From Chrysopilus asiliformis (Eukaryota > Arthropoda > Insecta > Diptera > Rhagionidae), in contig OZ035960.1 in the NCBI GenBank assembly GCA_964034945.1, forward strand, positions 84,010,148-84,074,147: a stretch of 64,000 nt of DNA, read 5' to 3'. The notes beneath the pieces were generated by a model, which saw nothing but the letters and a program-made list of their open reading frames with translations, did no database searches and was not told where the DNA came from. Made by a program: the position numbers and the translations under genes. Positions 60,101 through 64,000 of the stretch are shown in pieces; the first letter of the stretch is position 1, and the number at the start of each line of letters is the position of its first letter.

Positions 60101-63100
60101 CACAAAATTTCAAGTCTCTAGCTCAATCCGTGAGCCCGCAATCCGCGCCACAGACAGACGGACGGACAGACGGACAGACGGACAGACAGACGGACAGACA
60201 GACGGACAGACAGACGGACAGACAGACGGACAGACAGACGGACAGACAGACGGACAGACAGACGGACAGACAGACGGACGGACATGCAAAATTCAATTTT
60301 TTTTATCATTCTAAACACACTGGTGTAATTCATTTTTGTGTGTGATGACGGGATCTTGGCGTTACAAACGGTAAGGCAAAGTTAATATACCCTTTGGTTT
60401 CACCATACGGGTATAAAAAAAATAGGTTAGGACCTCCCATTTCGATTTTTTAATTTCTAACACCAGATTCTTGATCAGCAACCCCGAATACCCCTAATGC
60501 TAGTTTTTCCAAAGAAAAATGGGAAAAATGATATTTGCGTTACACTTACAGAACCTCCCGTTTCAAATTTTGAAATTCCAATAGCAGATTCGTGATTAGC
60601 AATTCCGAAAACCTTCTAAAGTCGATTTTTCCGAAGGGAGAATGGAAAAGGATAGTTTAGTTATCCTTCCTTCAAAACATTCAGTTTCAAATTTTTAAAT
60701 TTCAACACCAAATTCGTGATCAGCGACTCCGAAAACCCTAAAGCCCGGTTTTCAGTGAAAAAATAGGAAAAATGATATTTGCGTTATCTTAACAGGCAGG
60801 GTCACCAAACTTTGAAAGCGAAATAGTGGGTTTTGGAGTAAAAAAAGTGACTTTTGCACACAAAAAATTGCATTATTAAGGAGGATCTCCATTACCATGA
60901 CTTCTGTAACTGCAAAAAAATGCAGAAAACTAGAGCAAGATAGACTTATATAGATCTAAATAGGAATGACTGAATACAAGTATAAACGCTTTCCCTTCCA
61001 GTTTAACAACTTTATAGCAATCATATCAGACCTTATGCTATGAATATAAGGTTCAAATTAGCATAGAAATAAAGCTATACAGCTGCATGTGTGTGTTTGA
61101 ACTACATGAAAAATGACAGCTACGCTATAATAGCACTTTGTATGTGTCTGTGCTCACTATTCACTTACAGGGACAATTTGTGATTGTAGTAAAAATCGCT
61201 ATAAAAAAGTTCAAGTCCGTCAACTGTAACCATAAAATCGCCATAAAAAAAAGCGGGGAAATTATTTTTGCAGTTGCCGACAAATTTTTGCAGTTGATTC
61301 TTATCTCCCTTTCTCGCCAAGGTATCTTCACATAAATCTGTCTCTATTTTTTGCAGTTGGGAAAAGTCATGGTAATGGAGGGCCTACTTTATGACCCAGT
61401 AGGTATCACTGAAAGTTTGATCTATTAATCGTACTAGATTTAAAGTGAGTACTGGAATAGCAGAATAAGTCTAAATTATTACCAAGGTTTGGAAGTCGTG
61501 TTACTTATATGTAATGAAGTATCTTAAAACAAATATTGACGGGATAAAAATAACGTCAAAAAAAGAAAGAATTATCACTTTTAAAGTGACGCGGTAAACC
61601 TACTTACAGGGCCTTTCGTTTCGAATTTTGTAAAAACGTTTCTTAGCGAGCACCTACGAGGCAATCTTTGTGCAGAATTTCATAGAAAAATCGGTTTAGT
61701 GGTTTGGGAGATACTGTGATTAGTGAGTGAGTGGTATTTGGCTTTTATATACCCAGTCTAGTCATAAATACTGATACAAGGAAACATTTGATTCCAAATG
61801 ACCGCGTCCTTACAGTTTTTTTTGGAGCTAGAGGACGGCATAAATTGGGAGGACATGCGAGCATATTTTCGCCGAAGCTTCTTGCAGCGACCACTGTAAA
61901 TCATCCGGAATAAAAGAATTACGTAATAAAAAAAATCTCAGACATAATTTAAGACATGTACATTCCAACACACGATAATCACTATTTCTAACTTCACAAA
62001 ATGTGTGCTTCGCAAAAAACCGCAAAAAACAAAATCGGTCATTTTTTACCTGTTTCTGTAACAGTGTCAAAGATTCAAATGTCGAATACTTTTGTAGGTC
62101 TTTCCCTCTTTCTCCCTCTCTCTCTCTCTCTCTCTCTCTCCCTCTCGCGCGCTCGCTCTCTCTCTCTCTCGCTTTCTCTCTCTCTCTCTCGCTTTCTCTC
62201 TCTCTCTCTCTCGGCGCTACAACCAGTTTCCGGTGTTGGCCTGCCGAAATCTAGTCCATTTTCGGGTTTTTACGCTGCACACCCTGTTTGGTCCCAAAGG
62301 AACCTTGGTAAGTCCAGCAGTTGTAATCCTGGTCTACTGTCTCGACATAAAGTCTATCCAGCAAGGATCTACCCTGAATTGGCTCATTCCGCAGCTACCC
62401 TTCTCCTTGTCCAGCTGGGCTTGGAACCATCCTAGGCGGAGTTATCGATCTTATCTTTGTTAATTTGGATTTTTTTCCCAAATTTTCAAAACTATTTTTT
62501 TTAATTTGGAAGAAGAAAATTTTCTTCCCAATCCCCCACCCTAGGATCCACAAGTTTTTAGAAAATACTTCCAACATTTTGCCAACAGGTTCATCGAAAA
62601 AGATACTGTGCTGCCGCGAAAAATTAAAAAAAAATTTTTTTTCGCGTTTTACAGGACCTTTCCGAAAATGGGATCTCTCGCAATCGCTTTTCCTCTTCAA
62701 AAAATTAGAGGTACCCAAGTTTCATCAAAATCGTTATATCCATTTTCGAGACAATAAATGTAACGAGTAATTTTATACATTTTTGAATGTTGACATTTGG
62801 CGTTTGCTAAATTGGTATGTCATTACATATTACTCAACCAACAAATCCATTTTAATACATTTTTATGCCTCAGAATTATTTTTCGTTTTGTTATGCGTCC
62901 TGAAATGTTCAGTTATGCCAATAACTCACAAAAAATATGAGTATGTGAGCTCAGATAATTTATTATGTCTGTTGTAGAATGTTCTGCATTTAATATTATA
63001 TACCCGATAATATTTGTTTTTTTTCTTTCAGAACAAGACCCAATCGACAATATTTTCAATAAGGAATTCCACTCATAATTTATATCTGGAACAGAGTTTC

Positions 63101-63511
63101 GATGGACTGAAATTATTTCAGGAACGTGATGATGTCACAGAAATGCTTCCAATCAAATTAGATTTATATGATAATCGTTGGCATCAAATTTCAATAAGGT
63201 AAGTGAAGTTGAGTCAAATAAAAATTCTTAATGTTCCTACTGCCATCATCATCATGTCCAGACGTTCATTTTATATCCTTTTGTATTTGATTTCTGATCT
63301 TAAATCGGACATAAAAAAACACAAACAATTGAAAAAATATTATATTTTTCCGTATACTGACATGCGTGTATATAATGACAATTTCAGCGTGTACAACGGA
63401 GATTTTATTACAGTTTATATTGACTGCGTTTGGACGAATAGTTTTGTAGTATCTAAAGGGTTGTATACACTACCCCAAAATGCTGACGTTGAAGTAGGAC
63501 GGACCAATGAT
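32647..63511 (+). CDS. Host gene: secreted TSP1 and TSPN/laminin-G-like protein, six exons seen, 3' end missing
   Basis: Six exons splice with matching phases: 32647-33152, 40760-40941, 56876-57358, 57472-57827, 63032-63198 and 63388-63511 (introns 7.6, 15.9, 0.1, 5.2 and 0.2 kb). All junctions are GT-AG. The product has a signal peptide, a Ser/Thr-rich region, a short conserved-looking exon, a TSP1 repeat, a Ser/Thr-rich linker and an N-terminal-thrombospondin/laminin-G-like domain. It should be secreted to the extracellular matrix. TSPN plus other cysteine-rich modules occur in NELL and kielin/chordin-like proteins, but I cannot name an ortholog. The gene continues beyond the window. This is the only host gene I can support; its introns hold most of the mobile elements from 33 kb on. 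Confidence 0.85.
33702..33973. mobile_element. MITE inside mariner
   Basis: Inverted ends CACTCAGAAAAATG and CATTTTTCTGAGTG, 272 bp. The interior repeats AGGTCAACT and GTTAAC-type motifs (for example GTCAGGTTAACTCTGACC). It has higher GC than the flanks. The host target duplication is uncertain because the mariner sequence at the site has lost bases. Confidence 0.8.
34037..34320 (-). pseudogene. mariner transposase catalytic fragment
   Basis: The minus-strand frame reads DVVYYELLKSSETISGEVYR, then KFILLHDNARPHIAKPVKTY, the second catalytic Asp region of mariner. It then slips frame near 34095; the third Asp motif (IAPSDYHLF) is present in another frame. Homology to cut-and-paste mariner transposases is clear; function is lost. 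Confidence 0.85.
34868..36190 (+). mobile_element. LINE relic, same family as 22.0-23.0 kb
   Basis: Broken ORF2 pieces in several frames: ALDLSKAFDHVWHKALL (palm), a GVPQGSVLAPTL-type stretch with frameshift near 35270, a thumb segment, and the C-terminal RTTRLWNDLSSDVF. The palm deleted in the 22-kb copy is partly present here, but the active-site box is mutated (VADDS). Confidence 0.82.
35809..36156 (+). pseudogene. LINE ORF2 C-terminus
   Basis: 115 codons homologous to 22585-22920, with HRRSVGVLSIFYKYFHGKYS and FPRPSRAAARAHD. The end differs by a small deletion (ENINDLSDHAELC), so the final residues are out of register. Confidence 0.75.
36191..37223. other. Intron 1 sequence, nothing recognised
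   Basis: AT-rich, with no frame above 60 codons and no element ends. Confidence 0.45.
37224..37644. mobile_element. Inverted-repeat element adjoining a foldback
   Basis: CCCCCGACCACAGATATCGT (37225) and its inverse ACGATATCTGTGCCCCCG (ending 37643) enclose 420 bp, with arms of about 30 bp. The right end overlaps the start of the next foldback, sharing CCCCCGAC. Confidence 0.65.
37639..38467. mobile_element. Large foldback element with nested short palindromic MITE
   Basis: The left arm 37639-37785 (CCCCCGACTAAAGAAAAACC, AAATCCTTTAAAAAGGATAA, GTCGGGAAAGCCTATTGGTC) is mirrored at 38328-38467. The middle holds two related blocks containing AAATGGCCGCCGAGCTGAAA. One of them is bounded by TGTGTGTAGAGAGCC (about 37952) and its inverse ending ACACACA (about 38163), a 210-bp MITE. 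Confidence 0.75.
37952..38163. mobile_element. 210-bp palindromic MITE, relative of MITE E
   Basis: Arms read TATAATATAGAGAGTGGACA and the inverse TGTCCACTCTCTATATTATG, within GAGAGCC/GGGCTC ends. The interior AAATGGCCGCCGAGCTGAAA and AAAAAAACTCATGTCTAG match the left part of MITE E at 16.1 kb. Confidence 0.75.
38468..40759. other. Rest of intron 1
   Basis: A diverged copy of an unnamed repeat (AAAAATGTGGAGAATTTTAA, near 38782) also seen near 4.36 kb. Otherwise AT-rich sequence without recognised elements up to the exon 2 acceptor. Confidence 0.45.
40760..40941 (+). CDS. TSP1/TSPN gene exon 2
   Basis: It is preceded by a pyrimidine-rich acceptor, TTCATTTCTTTTTAG. It enters at phase 2 and leaves at phase 1 (TTTAG|GTAATA). 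The 61 codons include QLNATLEPLECFDRDVLNLL and LHQWSPQFESHIWRYL. No named domain; one Cys. The acceptor and donor strength, and the exact phase match to the flanking exons, are the main evidence. A LINE inserted in an older MITE lies only 140 bp downstream. Confidence 0.75.
41081..43274 (+). CDS. LINE ORF2: endonuclease end, reverse transcriptase
   Basis: About 730 codons in one frame. Domains: end of the AP-endonuclease (HHPALTCFLHTDC), a linker, RT fingers (LNYSSGPDGVPAAVLKYC, NYRPIAKLSSIPKLFES), palm (YTDLAKAFDSISHKILLFK, SGVPQGSHLGPMLF, LLFADDMKIY), thumb and C-terminal region (RWSKEFSDPFVTKSLYC, RRFSRFALKGLPWNN). The catalytic box is FADD rather than YADD, common in this group. The open frame extends left into MITE D sequence (from 40998), which is not part of the protein. 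Confidence 0.9.
41081..43354 (+). mobile_element. LINE, 5'-truncated, ORF2 open, (TAAA)n tail
   Basis: The truncated start lies inside the endonuclease (SGHHPALTCFLHTDC). The ORF then stays open through RT to the stop at 43272-43274, and the element ends in (TAAA)n at 43328-43354. No clear target duplication; at most AAT is shared at the two junctions. The absence of stops over 2.2 kb suggests recent insertion. A relative lies at 1-1225. Confidence 0.9.
43575..44280. other. Intron 2 spacer with TGCTCA clusters and a purine-rich block
   Basis: Around 43842-43980 the motif TGCTCA/TGAGCA and ACTCATGA occur about ten times in both orientations. A similar but shorter cluster stands at 45345-45395. 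44020-44200 is purine-rich on the + strand. Confidence 0.5.
44281..45339. mobile_element. Candidate TIR element flanked by TGAGCA clusters
   Basis: TCCCAAATAGCAT at 44281 and the inverse ATGCTGTTTGGGA ending 45339 form 13-bp inverted ends with one mismatch. No transposase frame. The TGAGCA clusters outside may be the ends of an older host element. Confidence 0.45.
45505..46664 (-). mobile_element. LINE on the minus strand, 5'-truncated
   Basis: The ORF2 C-terminal 332 codons and a 3' tail of (TAAATAAATAAG) at 45508-45535 mark the 3' end. The 5' truncation is near 46664. Third distinct LINE family of the SGVPQGS/FADD type in the window. Confidence 0.88.
45633..46631 (-). CDS. LINE ORF2 C-terminal reverse transcriptase
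   Basis: The frame starts in the palm at ASYLTNRENCVVVNNSMSK, with CSGVPQGSVLGPFLFLIFIN and the catalytic LLFADDLKIF. It continues through the thumb (ISLVRSILEYCSTVWSPSYM) to a natural stop (KLLIWLKAEIF). No disruption in the 332 codons. No RNase H. The start is an internal Met produced by 5' truncation. Confidence 0.85.
   Translation of the reverse strand: MSLLASYLTNRENCVVVNNSMSKCFSPCSGVPQGSVLGPFLFLIFINDLPQFLSSDSLLFADDLKIFKVIKSTLDCEALQLDLNSLCMWCKNNDLKLNIPKCNKITDSLLKIATKFKYKIDNKFLTEIYSVSDLGVIFDPKLKFDHHIQNITNRALRLSGFIVRSSVSFSNPRTCITLFISLVRSILEYCSTVWSPSYMCYIKQIEQVQRRFTKQVCFKFKIQNDNYNGRLTHLSLPILEKRRIFLDECTLFKIFNGCFNSTLSNRLNLRYSNFPNRLNLIFTQPRATINPYFHSPLVRLPRNHYNFQFGSLDIPYLTFRRKLLIWLKAEIF
46684..47056. 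mobile_element. 373-bp AT-rich hairpin MITE
   Basis: The left arm AAAGAAAATAATTTAAAAAA then CTAAAGCGCTAAAAAGTAAA is mirrored by TTTACTTTTTAGCGCTTTAG and TTAATTATTTTCTTT on the right. A second pair of inverse motifs (TATTTGTAAATATGAAGTCG and CGACTTTATATTTACAAATA) lies inside. Confidence 0.75.
47057..47981. other. Intron 2 spacer before the duplication
   Basis: A short patch rich in ATATGCAAAT motifs at 47115-47215. Otherwise no recognised feature. Confidence 0.45.
48117..48312 (-). CDS. Possible terminal exon, unrecognised (copy 1)
   Basis: The minus-strand frame follows an acceptor-like TTATTGTTTCAG (ending at 48313). It reads LTFPRCDCLYLSAIPCALDI, then NAVDLSTDSDVPGINF, ending TANNPQCI and a stop. 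Codon and residue composition look protein-like, with several Cys. No family recognised and no upstream exon identified, so it may be a transposon or gene fragment. Confidence 0.3.
48592..48634 (+). mobile_element. Scrap of the 22-kb LINE family
   Basis: AGACTTTGGAGTGATTTACC then ATCCAATATGTTCCCCCC matches the RTTRLWNDLPSDVFP coding region at about 22815-22852. Repeated at 52354-52396. Confidence 0.6.
49004..49562 (-). mobile_element. DINE-like element with GTCY tract (copy 1)
   Basis: In reverse sense: TTTTATACCCGTATCGTGAA at one end, CAAAAATGAATTACACCAGT, the tract TGTCCGTCCGTCTGTCTG..., GGATTGAGCTAGAGACTTGA, the palindrome GGGGGGGTACCCCCC, and ATTGCCAGATTGGCAATTAT near the other end. Internal (GTCY)n is the hallmark of DINE-1/mini-me elements of flies. 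Confidence 0.8.
49563..49721 (-). pseudogene. hAT transposase dimerisation-domain fragment (copy 1)
   Basis: KGERSFSKLKLIQTYLRSTV followed by ERLSDLGILSIENAITQEL is the conserved C-terminal hAT dimerisation motif of zf-BED-type hAT transposases. The frame then runs into DINE-like sequence (IIANLAIIGG), which is not hAT. The domain drives multimerisation of the active enzyme; here it is an isolated fragment. Confidence 0.75.
50138..50233 (+). repeat. GGGGGAA microsatellite, copy 1
   Basis: About a dozen units of the 7-mer GGGGGAA with one GGGGGTA unit. Spurious Gly/Glu/Lys frames arise here. Confidence 0.9.
50370..50565 (-). mobile_element. rosa mariner 5' remnant (copy 1)
   Basis: It ends AACCACCCTT|TA and contains the transposase start (MERYTIEQRVKVIQAYYENF on the minus strand), then the same deletion junction as the 5.5-kb copy (AAATCATCTTCAGTGAT), after which homology stops. 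Confidence 0.85.
50571..50896 (+). mobile_element. tRNA-derived SINE (copy 1)
   Basis: The head has A-box TAGTCCAAGTGGTAAAG and B-box GGTTCAATTTCC at Pol III spacing. The body begins CAACTTGCTTTACGAAATGA, and the end GTAGCGCCAAGGATGATGAT grades into ATAAA. About 325 bp. Other copies at 11286, 54340 and 63893. Confidence 0.85.
50897..51360 (-). mobile_element. Possible pogo/Tigger-like 5' fragment (copy 1)
   Basis: The minus-strand start MSKRKTDPLSIKSRVEILEW resembles the CENP-B-type N-terminus of pogo/Tigger transposases. Upstream, at about 51290-51345, CTTAAGCCGTGTG, CTAAGCGGC and CTTAAGCGGTC resemble the CTTAAGCGG-type ends of that group. GTAAGT and TTTTTAG between an upstream ATG and this start may be a 5' UTR intron. 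Duplicate at 54666-55129. Confidence 0.4.
51590..51743 (+). mobile_element. DINE-like element, truncated by the duplication junction
   Basis: CATAACAAAAGCTATAATTG and CCAATCTGGCAATTATTG through TATGGGAGTTTTATGTAGA; the rest of the element is absent because copy 2 of the duplication starts here. Confidence 0.85.
51879..52074 (-). CDS. Possible terminal exon, unrecognised (copy 2)
   Basis: Identical duplicate of 48117-48312, offset by 3762 bases. Confidence 0.3.
52766..53324 (-). mobile_element. DINE-like element with GTCY tract (copy 2)
   Basis: Duplicate of 49004-49562. Confidence 0.8.
53325..53483 (-). pseudogene. hAT transposase dimerisation-domain fragment (copy 2)
   Basis: Identical duplicate of the fragment at 49563-49721. 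The hAT terminus of this copy is at 52397. Confidence 0.75.
53900..54002 (+). repeat. GGGGGAA microsatellite, copy 2, one unit longer
   Basis: As copy 1, but with one additional 7-mer, the only difference noticed between the two duplicated units. Confidence 0.9.
54139..54334 (-). mobile_element. rosa mariner 5' remnant (copy 2)
   Basis: Duplicate of 50370-50565. Confidence 0.85.
54340..54665 (+). mobile_element. tRNA-derived SINE (copy 2)
   Basis: Duplicate of 50571-50896. Confidence 0.85.
54666..55129 (-). mobile_element. Possible pogo/Tigger-like 5' fragment (copy 2)
   Basis: Duplicate of 50897-51360. Confidence 0.4.
55352..55888 (+). mobile_element. DINE-like element, complete 3' part
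   Basis: Intact version of the element cut at 51743. It includes CTCAATCCGTGCGCCCGCAA, a GACAGACGG/GACGGACG tract (55708-55752), CACTGGTGTAATTC, and the end ACCATACGGGTATAAAAAA. Confidence 0.85.
55889..56875. other. Rest of intron 2
   Basis: An (AT)n run at 56434-56452. No other feature before the exon 3 acceptor. Confidence 0.45.
56876..57358 (+). CDS. TSP1/TSPN gene exon 3: thrombospondin type-1 repeat with long insertion
   Basis: The acceptor TATTAAAAG precedes 56876. Exon phase is 1 in, 1 out. The TSP1 fold starts GWDDWSDFAPCSVTCGKG and QQRFRRC, giving the Trp layers, Cys1-Cys3 and the Arg strand. Cys4-Cys6 are in SCEGYNIEQRNCNMFECR at the end. Between Cys3 and Cys4 lie about 110 residues of Asn/Ser-rich then Lys-rich sequence (KKRRKKKKSKGG), far longer than the usual 10-20. 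TSP1 repeats mediate matrix and glycosaminoglycan binding. The donor is CGAG|GTAAAT. Confidence 0.85.
57472..57827 (+). CDS. TSP1/TSPN gene exon 4: Ser/Thr linker and start of TSPN-like domain
   Basis: The acceptor CTTTTCCCCAG is followed by phase 1 entry, reading DDISDLLKFHKR. Residues 20-95 are Ser/Thr/Ala-rich with microsatellite-like codon runs. The last 15 residues, NPTNFTLMTTLRAK, begin a TSPN/laminin-G-like beta strand, compatible with the FTL(L/V)..R pattern. The donor is GCGAAG|GTAATT, phase 0. An unspliced frame would run only 13 more codons to a stop. Confidence 0.8.
57828..58970. other. Intron 4, first part
   Basis: AT-rich with no recognised element. A 102-codon plus-strand frame at 58524-58832 has no recognisable features. 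Confidence 0.45.
58974..59112. mobile_element. Short hairpin MITE
   Basis: The left arm ATTCCGCAATCTTGGTACGA and ATTCCGTAAGATC is mirrored on the right by GATCTTACGGAA, CTCTTACCAGATTGCGG and TTTCCCGTCTTACC. About 139 bp. Confidence 0.7.
59137..59545 (+). repeat. Four diverged tandem units of about 115 bp
   Basis: Unit starts at 59137, 59243, 59361 and 59481: AATGGCGAAAACCACGTCAA, AAAGGCGCAAAGCGCGTAAA, AATGGCGTAAACCGCGTCAA and AATGACGAAAACCGTGTCAA. Each is followed by a (GTTC)AGGA.AT..CAGAGG-type segment. A plus-strand frame (59343-59618) reads two units as NRVKI(Y/A)LTV-type repeats, but this is probably incidental. Confidence 0.75.
59690..60420 (+). mobile_element. DINE-like element with long GTCY-complement tract
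   Basis: It starts near TAGCTTGCATACCCGTTGTT and runs through CATAACAAAAGCTATAATTG, GGGGGGTACCCCCCC and CTCAATCCGTGAGCCCGC. It holds a microsatellite of the 12-mer GACGGACAGACA (60152-60283), then CACTGGTGTAATTCATTTTT and the end CATACGGGTATAAAAAA. Most complete copy in the window. Confidence 0.87.
60152..60283 (+). repeat. GACGGACAGACA microsatellite inside DINE-like element
   Basis: About ten near-perfect 12-mers. Produces spurious DRQT/DGQT-type frames on the plus strand and LSVR-type frames on the minus strand. Confidence 0.92.
60425..60800 (+). repeat. Three tandem units of a ~122-bp repeat
   Basis: Each unit has the sequence AGGACCTCCC/GAACCTCCC or a variant, TTTCAAATTTTTAAATTTC, ACACCAGATTCTTGATCAGC, CCGAAAACC and GGAAAAATGATATTTGCGTT. 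Units start near 60428, 60551 and 60672. The same family as 2935-3180. Confidence 0.75.
60883..61383. mobile_element. Candidate 500-bp MITE
   Basis: Inverted ends GGATCTCCATTACCATGACT (60883) and AGTCATGGTAATGGAGGGCC (ending 61383), about 18 of 20 matching. The interior holds repeated TTTTTGCAGTTG motifs. No coding frame. Confidence 0.7.
61384..63031. other. Rest of intron 4 with CT microsatellite
   Basis: A (CT)n/(TCTC) tract at about 62103-62213, interrupted by CGC and TTT. Apart from this no element or exon was recognised; frames across the tract are low-complexity artefacts. Confidence 0.5.
62103..62213 (+). repeat. CT-rich microsatellite
   Basis: Long CT runs with short interruptions (TCGCGCGCTC, CGCTTT). 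Confidence 0.92.
63032..63198 (+). CDS. TSP1/TSPN gene exon 5: TSPN/laminin-G-like core
   Basis: The acceptor TTTTTTTTCTTTCAG precedes 63032; phase 0 in, phase 2 out (AATAAG|GTAAGT). It reads NKTQSTIFSIRNSTHNLYLE, then LKLFQERDDV, then LYDNRWHQISI. The DxRWHxIxI strand is the most conserved part of TSPN and laminin-G domains. N-glycosylation sequons are present (NKT, NST). Confidence 0.85.
63388..63511 (+). CDS. TSP1/TSPN gene exon 6: end of TSPN-like sandwich
   Basis: The acceptor ATGACAATTTCAG precedes 63388. It enters at phase 2 and exits at phase 0 with GAT|GTAAGT. It encodes VYNGDFITVYIDCVWTNSF then LYTLPQNADVEVGRTND. The V..GD.ITVYIDC strand with its Cys fits TSPN domains. A diverged copy of the last 35 bases stands 126 bp downstream (see 63637-63675). 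Confidence 0.85.
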
Positions 63512-63636
63512 GTAAGTTATTTACTATTGATTTTAGTTAACTTATACTACACTGAGAAAAATCAGATATTTTTTTAGTGGCTTATAATAGTTATTTAAAA
63601 TTTGAGGATATCAAGGTTCATATCGAGTTGGCTTGC

Positions 63637-63675
63637 GTACCCGTCGTTGCCAAAATGCAGACGTTGAAGTAGGAC
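63637..63675 (+). repeat. Diverged duplicate of the 3' end of exon 6
   Basis: CAAAATGCAGACGTTGAAGT and AGGACAAACCAAGAAT match the exon 6 end CAAAATGCTGACGTTGAAGT and AGGACGGACCAATGAT with few differences. No donor follows, and the frame runs on for about 60 codons to a stop. It is preceded by GCTTGCGTACCCGTCGTTGC, similar to the start of the DINE-like element at 59.69 kb. Confidence 0.65.
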
Positions 63676-63892
63676 AAACCAAGAATATCTTCGGAAAAAG
63701 TTGGCATTATTCCCATTGGAATGATTCTTACTATTTTCGTTATAATCTATTCACTTTTGGCATTGGCCCGGTTCCACTTTTTGTTGTTGTTTCCTCAAGA
63801 AATTGTGGTTGTCAGGTTAAATATTCTAATAAAAACTCTCGATTTCCATAATTAAAGAATTTAATTTTAAACACGAGTAAATTTTTTCCAAA

Positions 63893-64000
63893 GTAGTCCA
63901 AGTGGTAAAGTACTTGGCCTGTAATCCGGACGTCGGTGGTTCAATTCCCGACTGTGGCACGCTGTGATCAACTCCACTCAACTTGCTTTACGAAATGAGT
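63893..64000 (+). mobile_element. tRNA-derived SINE, cut by window end
   Basis: GTAGTCCAAGTGGTAAAGTA, GGTGGTTCAATTCCCGACTG and CAACTTGCTTTACGAAATGA match the other SINE copies. It has the best-preserved B-box of the four. Confidence 0.85.

Noticed and set aside
60152..60283. CRISPR-like array
   Set aside because: Repeats are contiguous 12-mers without spacers, in a eukaryotic context.
59973..60345. Long plus- and minus-strand frames reading DRQT/DGQT or RLSV repeats
   Set aside because: They are translations of the GACGGACAGACA microsatellite inside a DINE-like element, open in several frames at once.
62001..62435. Frames of 83-144 codons rich in Ser and Leu
   Set aside because: Produced by the CT microsatellite; no protein-like sequence on either side.

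Overview
The window looks like a piece of an insect nuclear genome, most likely dipteran. The evidence is one host gene with GT-AG introns of up to 16 kb and a very dense load of insect-type transposable elements: a rosa-type DD41D mariner, a DD34D mariner, copia, a gypsy relic, several non-LTR retrotransposons, a tRNA-derived SINE, a (GTCY)n repeat family resembling DINE-1/mini-me, and many palindromic MITEs. AT content is high throughout. No prokaryotic operon, CRISPR array or complete rRNA gene is visible.

The only host gene I can support runs on the + strand from about 32.65 kb past the right end. Six exons (32647-33152, 40760-40941, 56876-57358, 57472-57827, 63032-63198, 63388-63511) join with consistent phases (2, 1, 1, 0, 2, 0) at GT-AG sites. 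They encode a secreted protein with a signal peptide, a Ser/Thr-rich region, a thrombospondin type-1 repeat carrying a long insertion, a Ser/Thr-rich linker and a TSPN/laminin-G-like domain. The 3' part lies outside the window. Its introns hold most of the mobile elements from 33 kb onward.

Layout. 0-1.2 kb: LINE 3' half. 4.5-7.4 kb: gypsy relic split by a rosa mariner. 11.1-17.1 kb: a run of TIR-bounded palindromic elements, three of which carry tRNA-like sequences. 19.3-20.8 kb: RNase H-bearing LINE with a (CCTAA)n tail. 22-23 kb: LINE relic. 24.8-29.7 kb: copia element with identical 175-bp LTRs and a 5-bp target duplication, broken by two stop codons and a MITE. 33.6-34.6 kb: mariner with a MITE inside. 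34.9-36.2 kb: LINE relic. 37.2-38.5 kb: nested foldback elements. 41.1-43.4 kb: LINE with a long open ORF inserted in an older MITE. 44.3-47.1 kb: TIR element, minus-strand LINE and hairpin. 48.0-55.5 kb: a near-perfect direct tandem duplication of about 3.77 kb, itself a mosaic of hAT, DINE-like, mariner, SINE and pogo-like pieces. 55-61 kb: further DINE-like copies, two diverged tandem-repeat arrays and small MITEs.

The transposons do not form a pathway; they are layers of insertion. The observations I rate highest are the recurring tRNA-like sequences inside unrelated palindromic TIR elements, the recent tandem duplication, the shared internal-deletion junction in two rosa mariner copies, and the large insertion inside a TSP1 repeat. 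None of these is proven to be a new system by sequence inspection alone.
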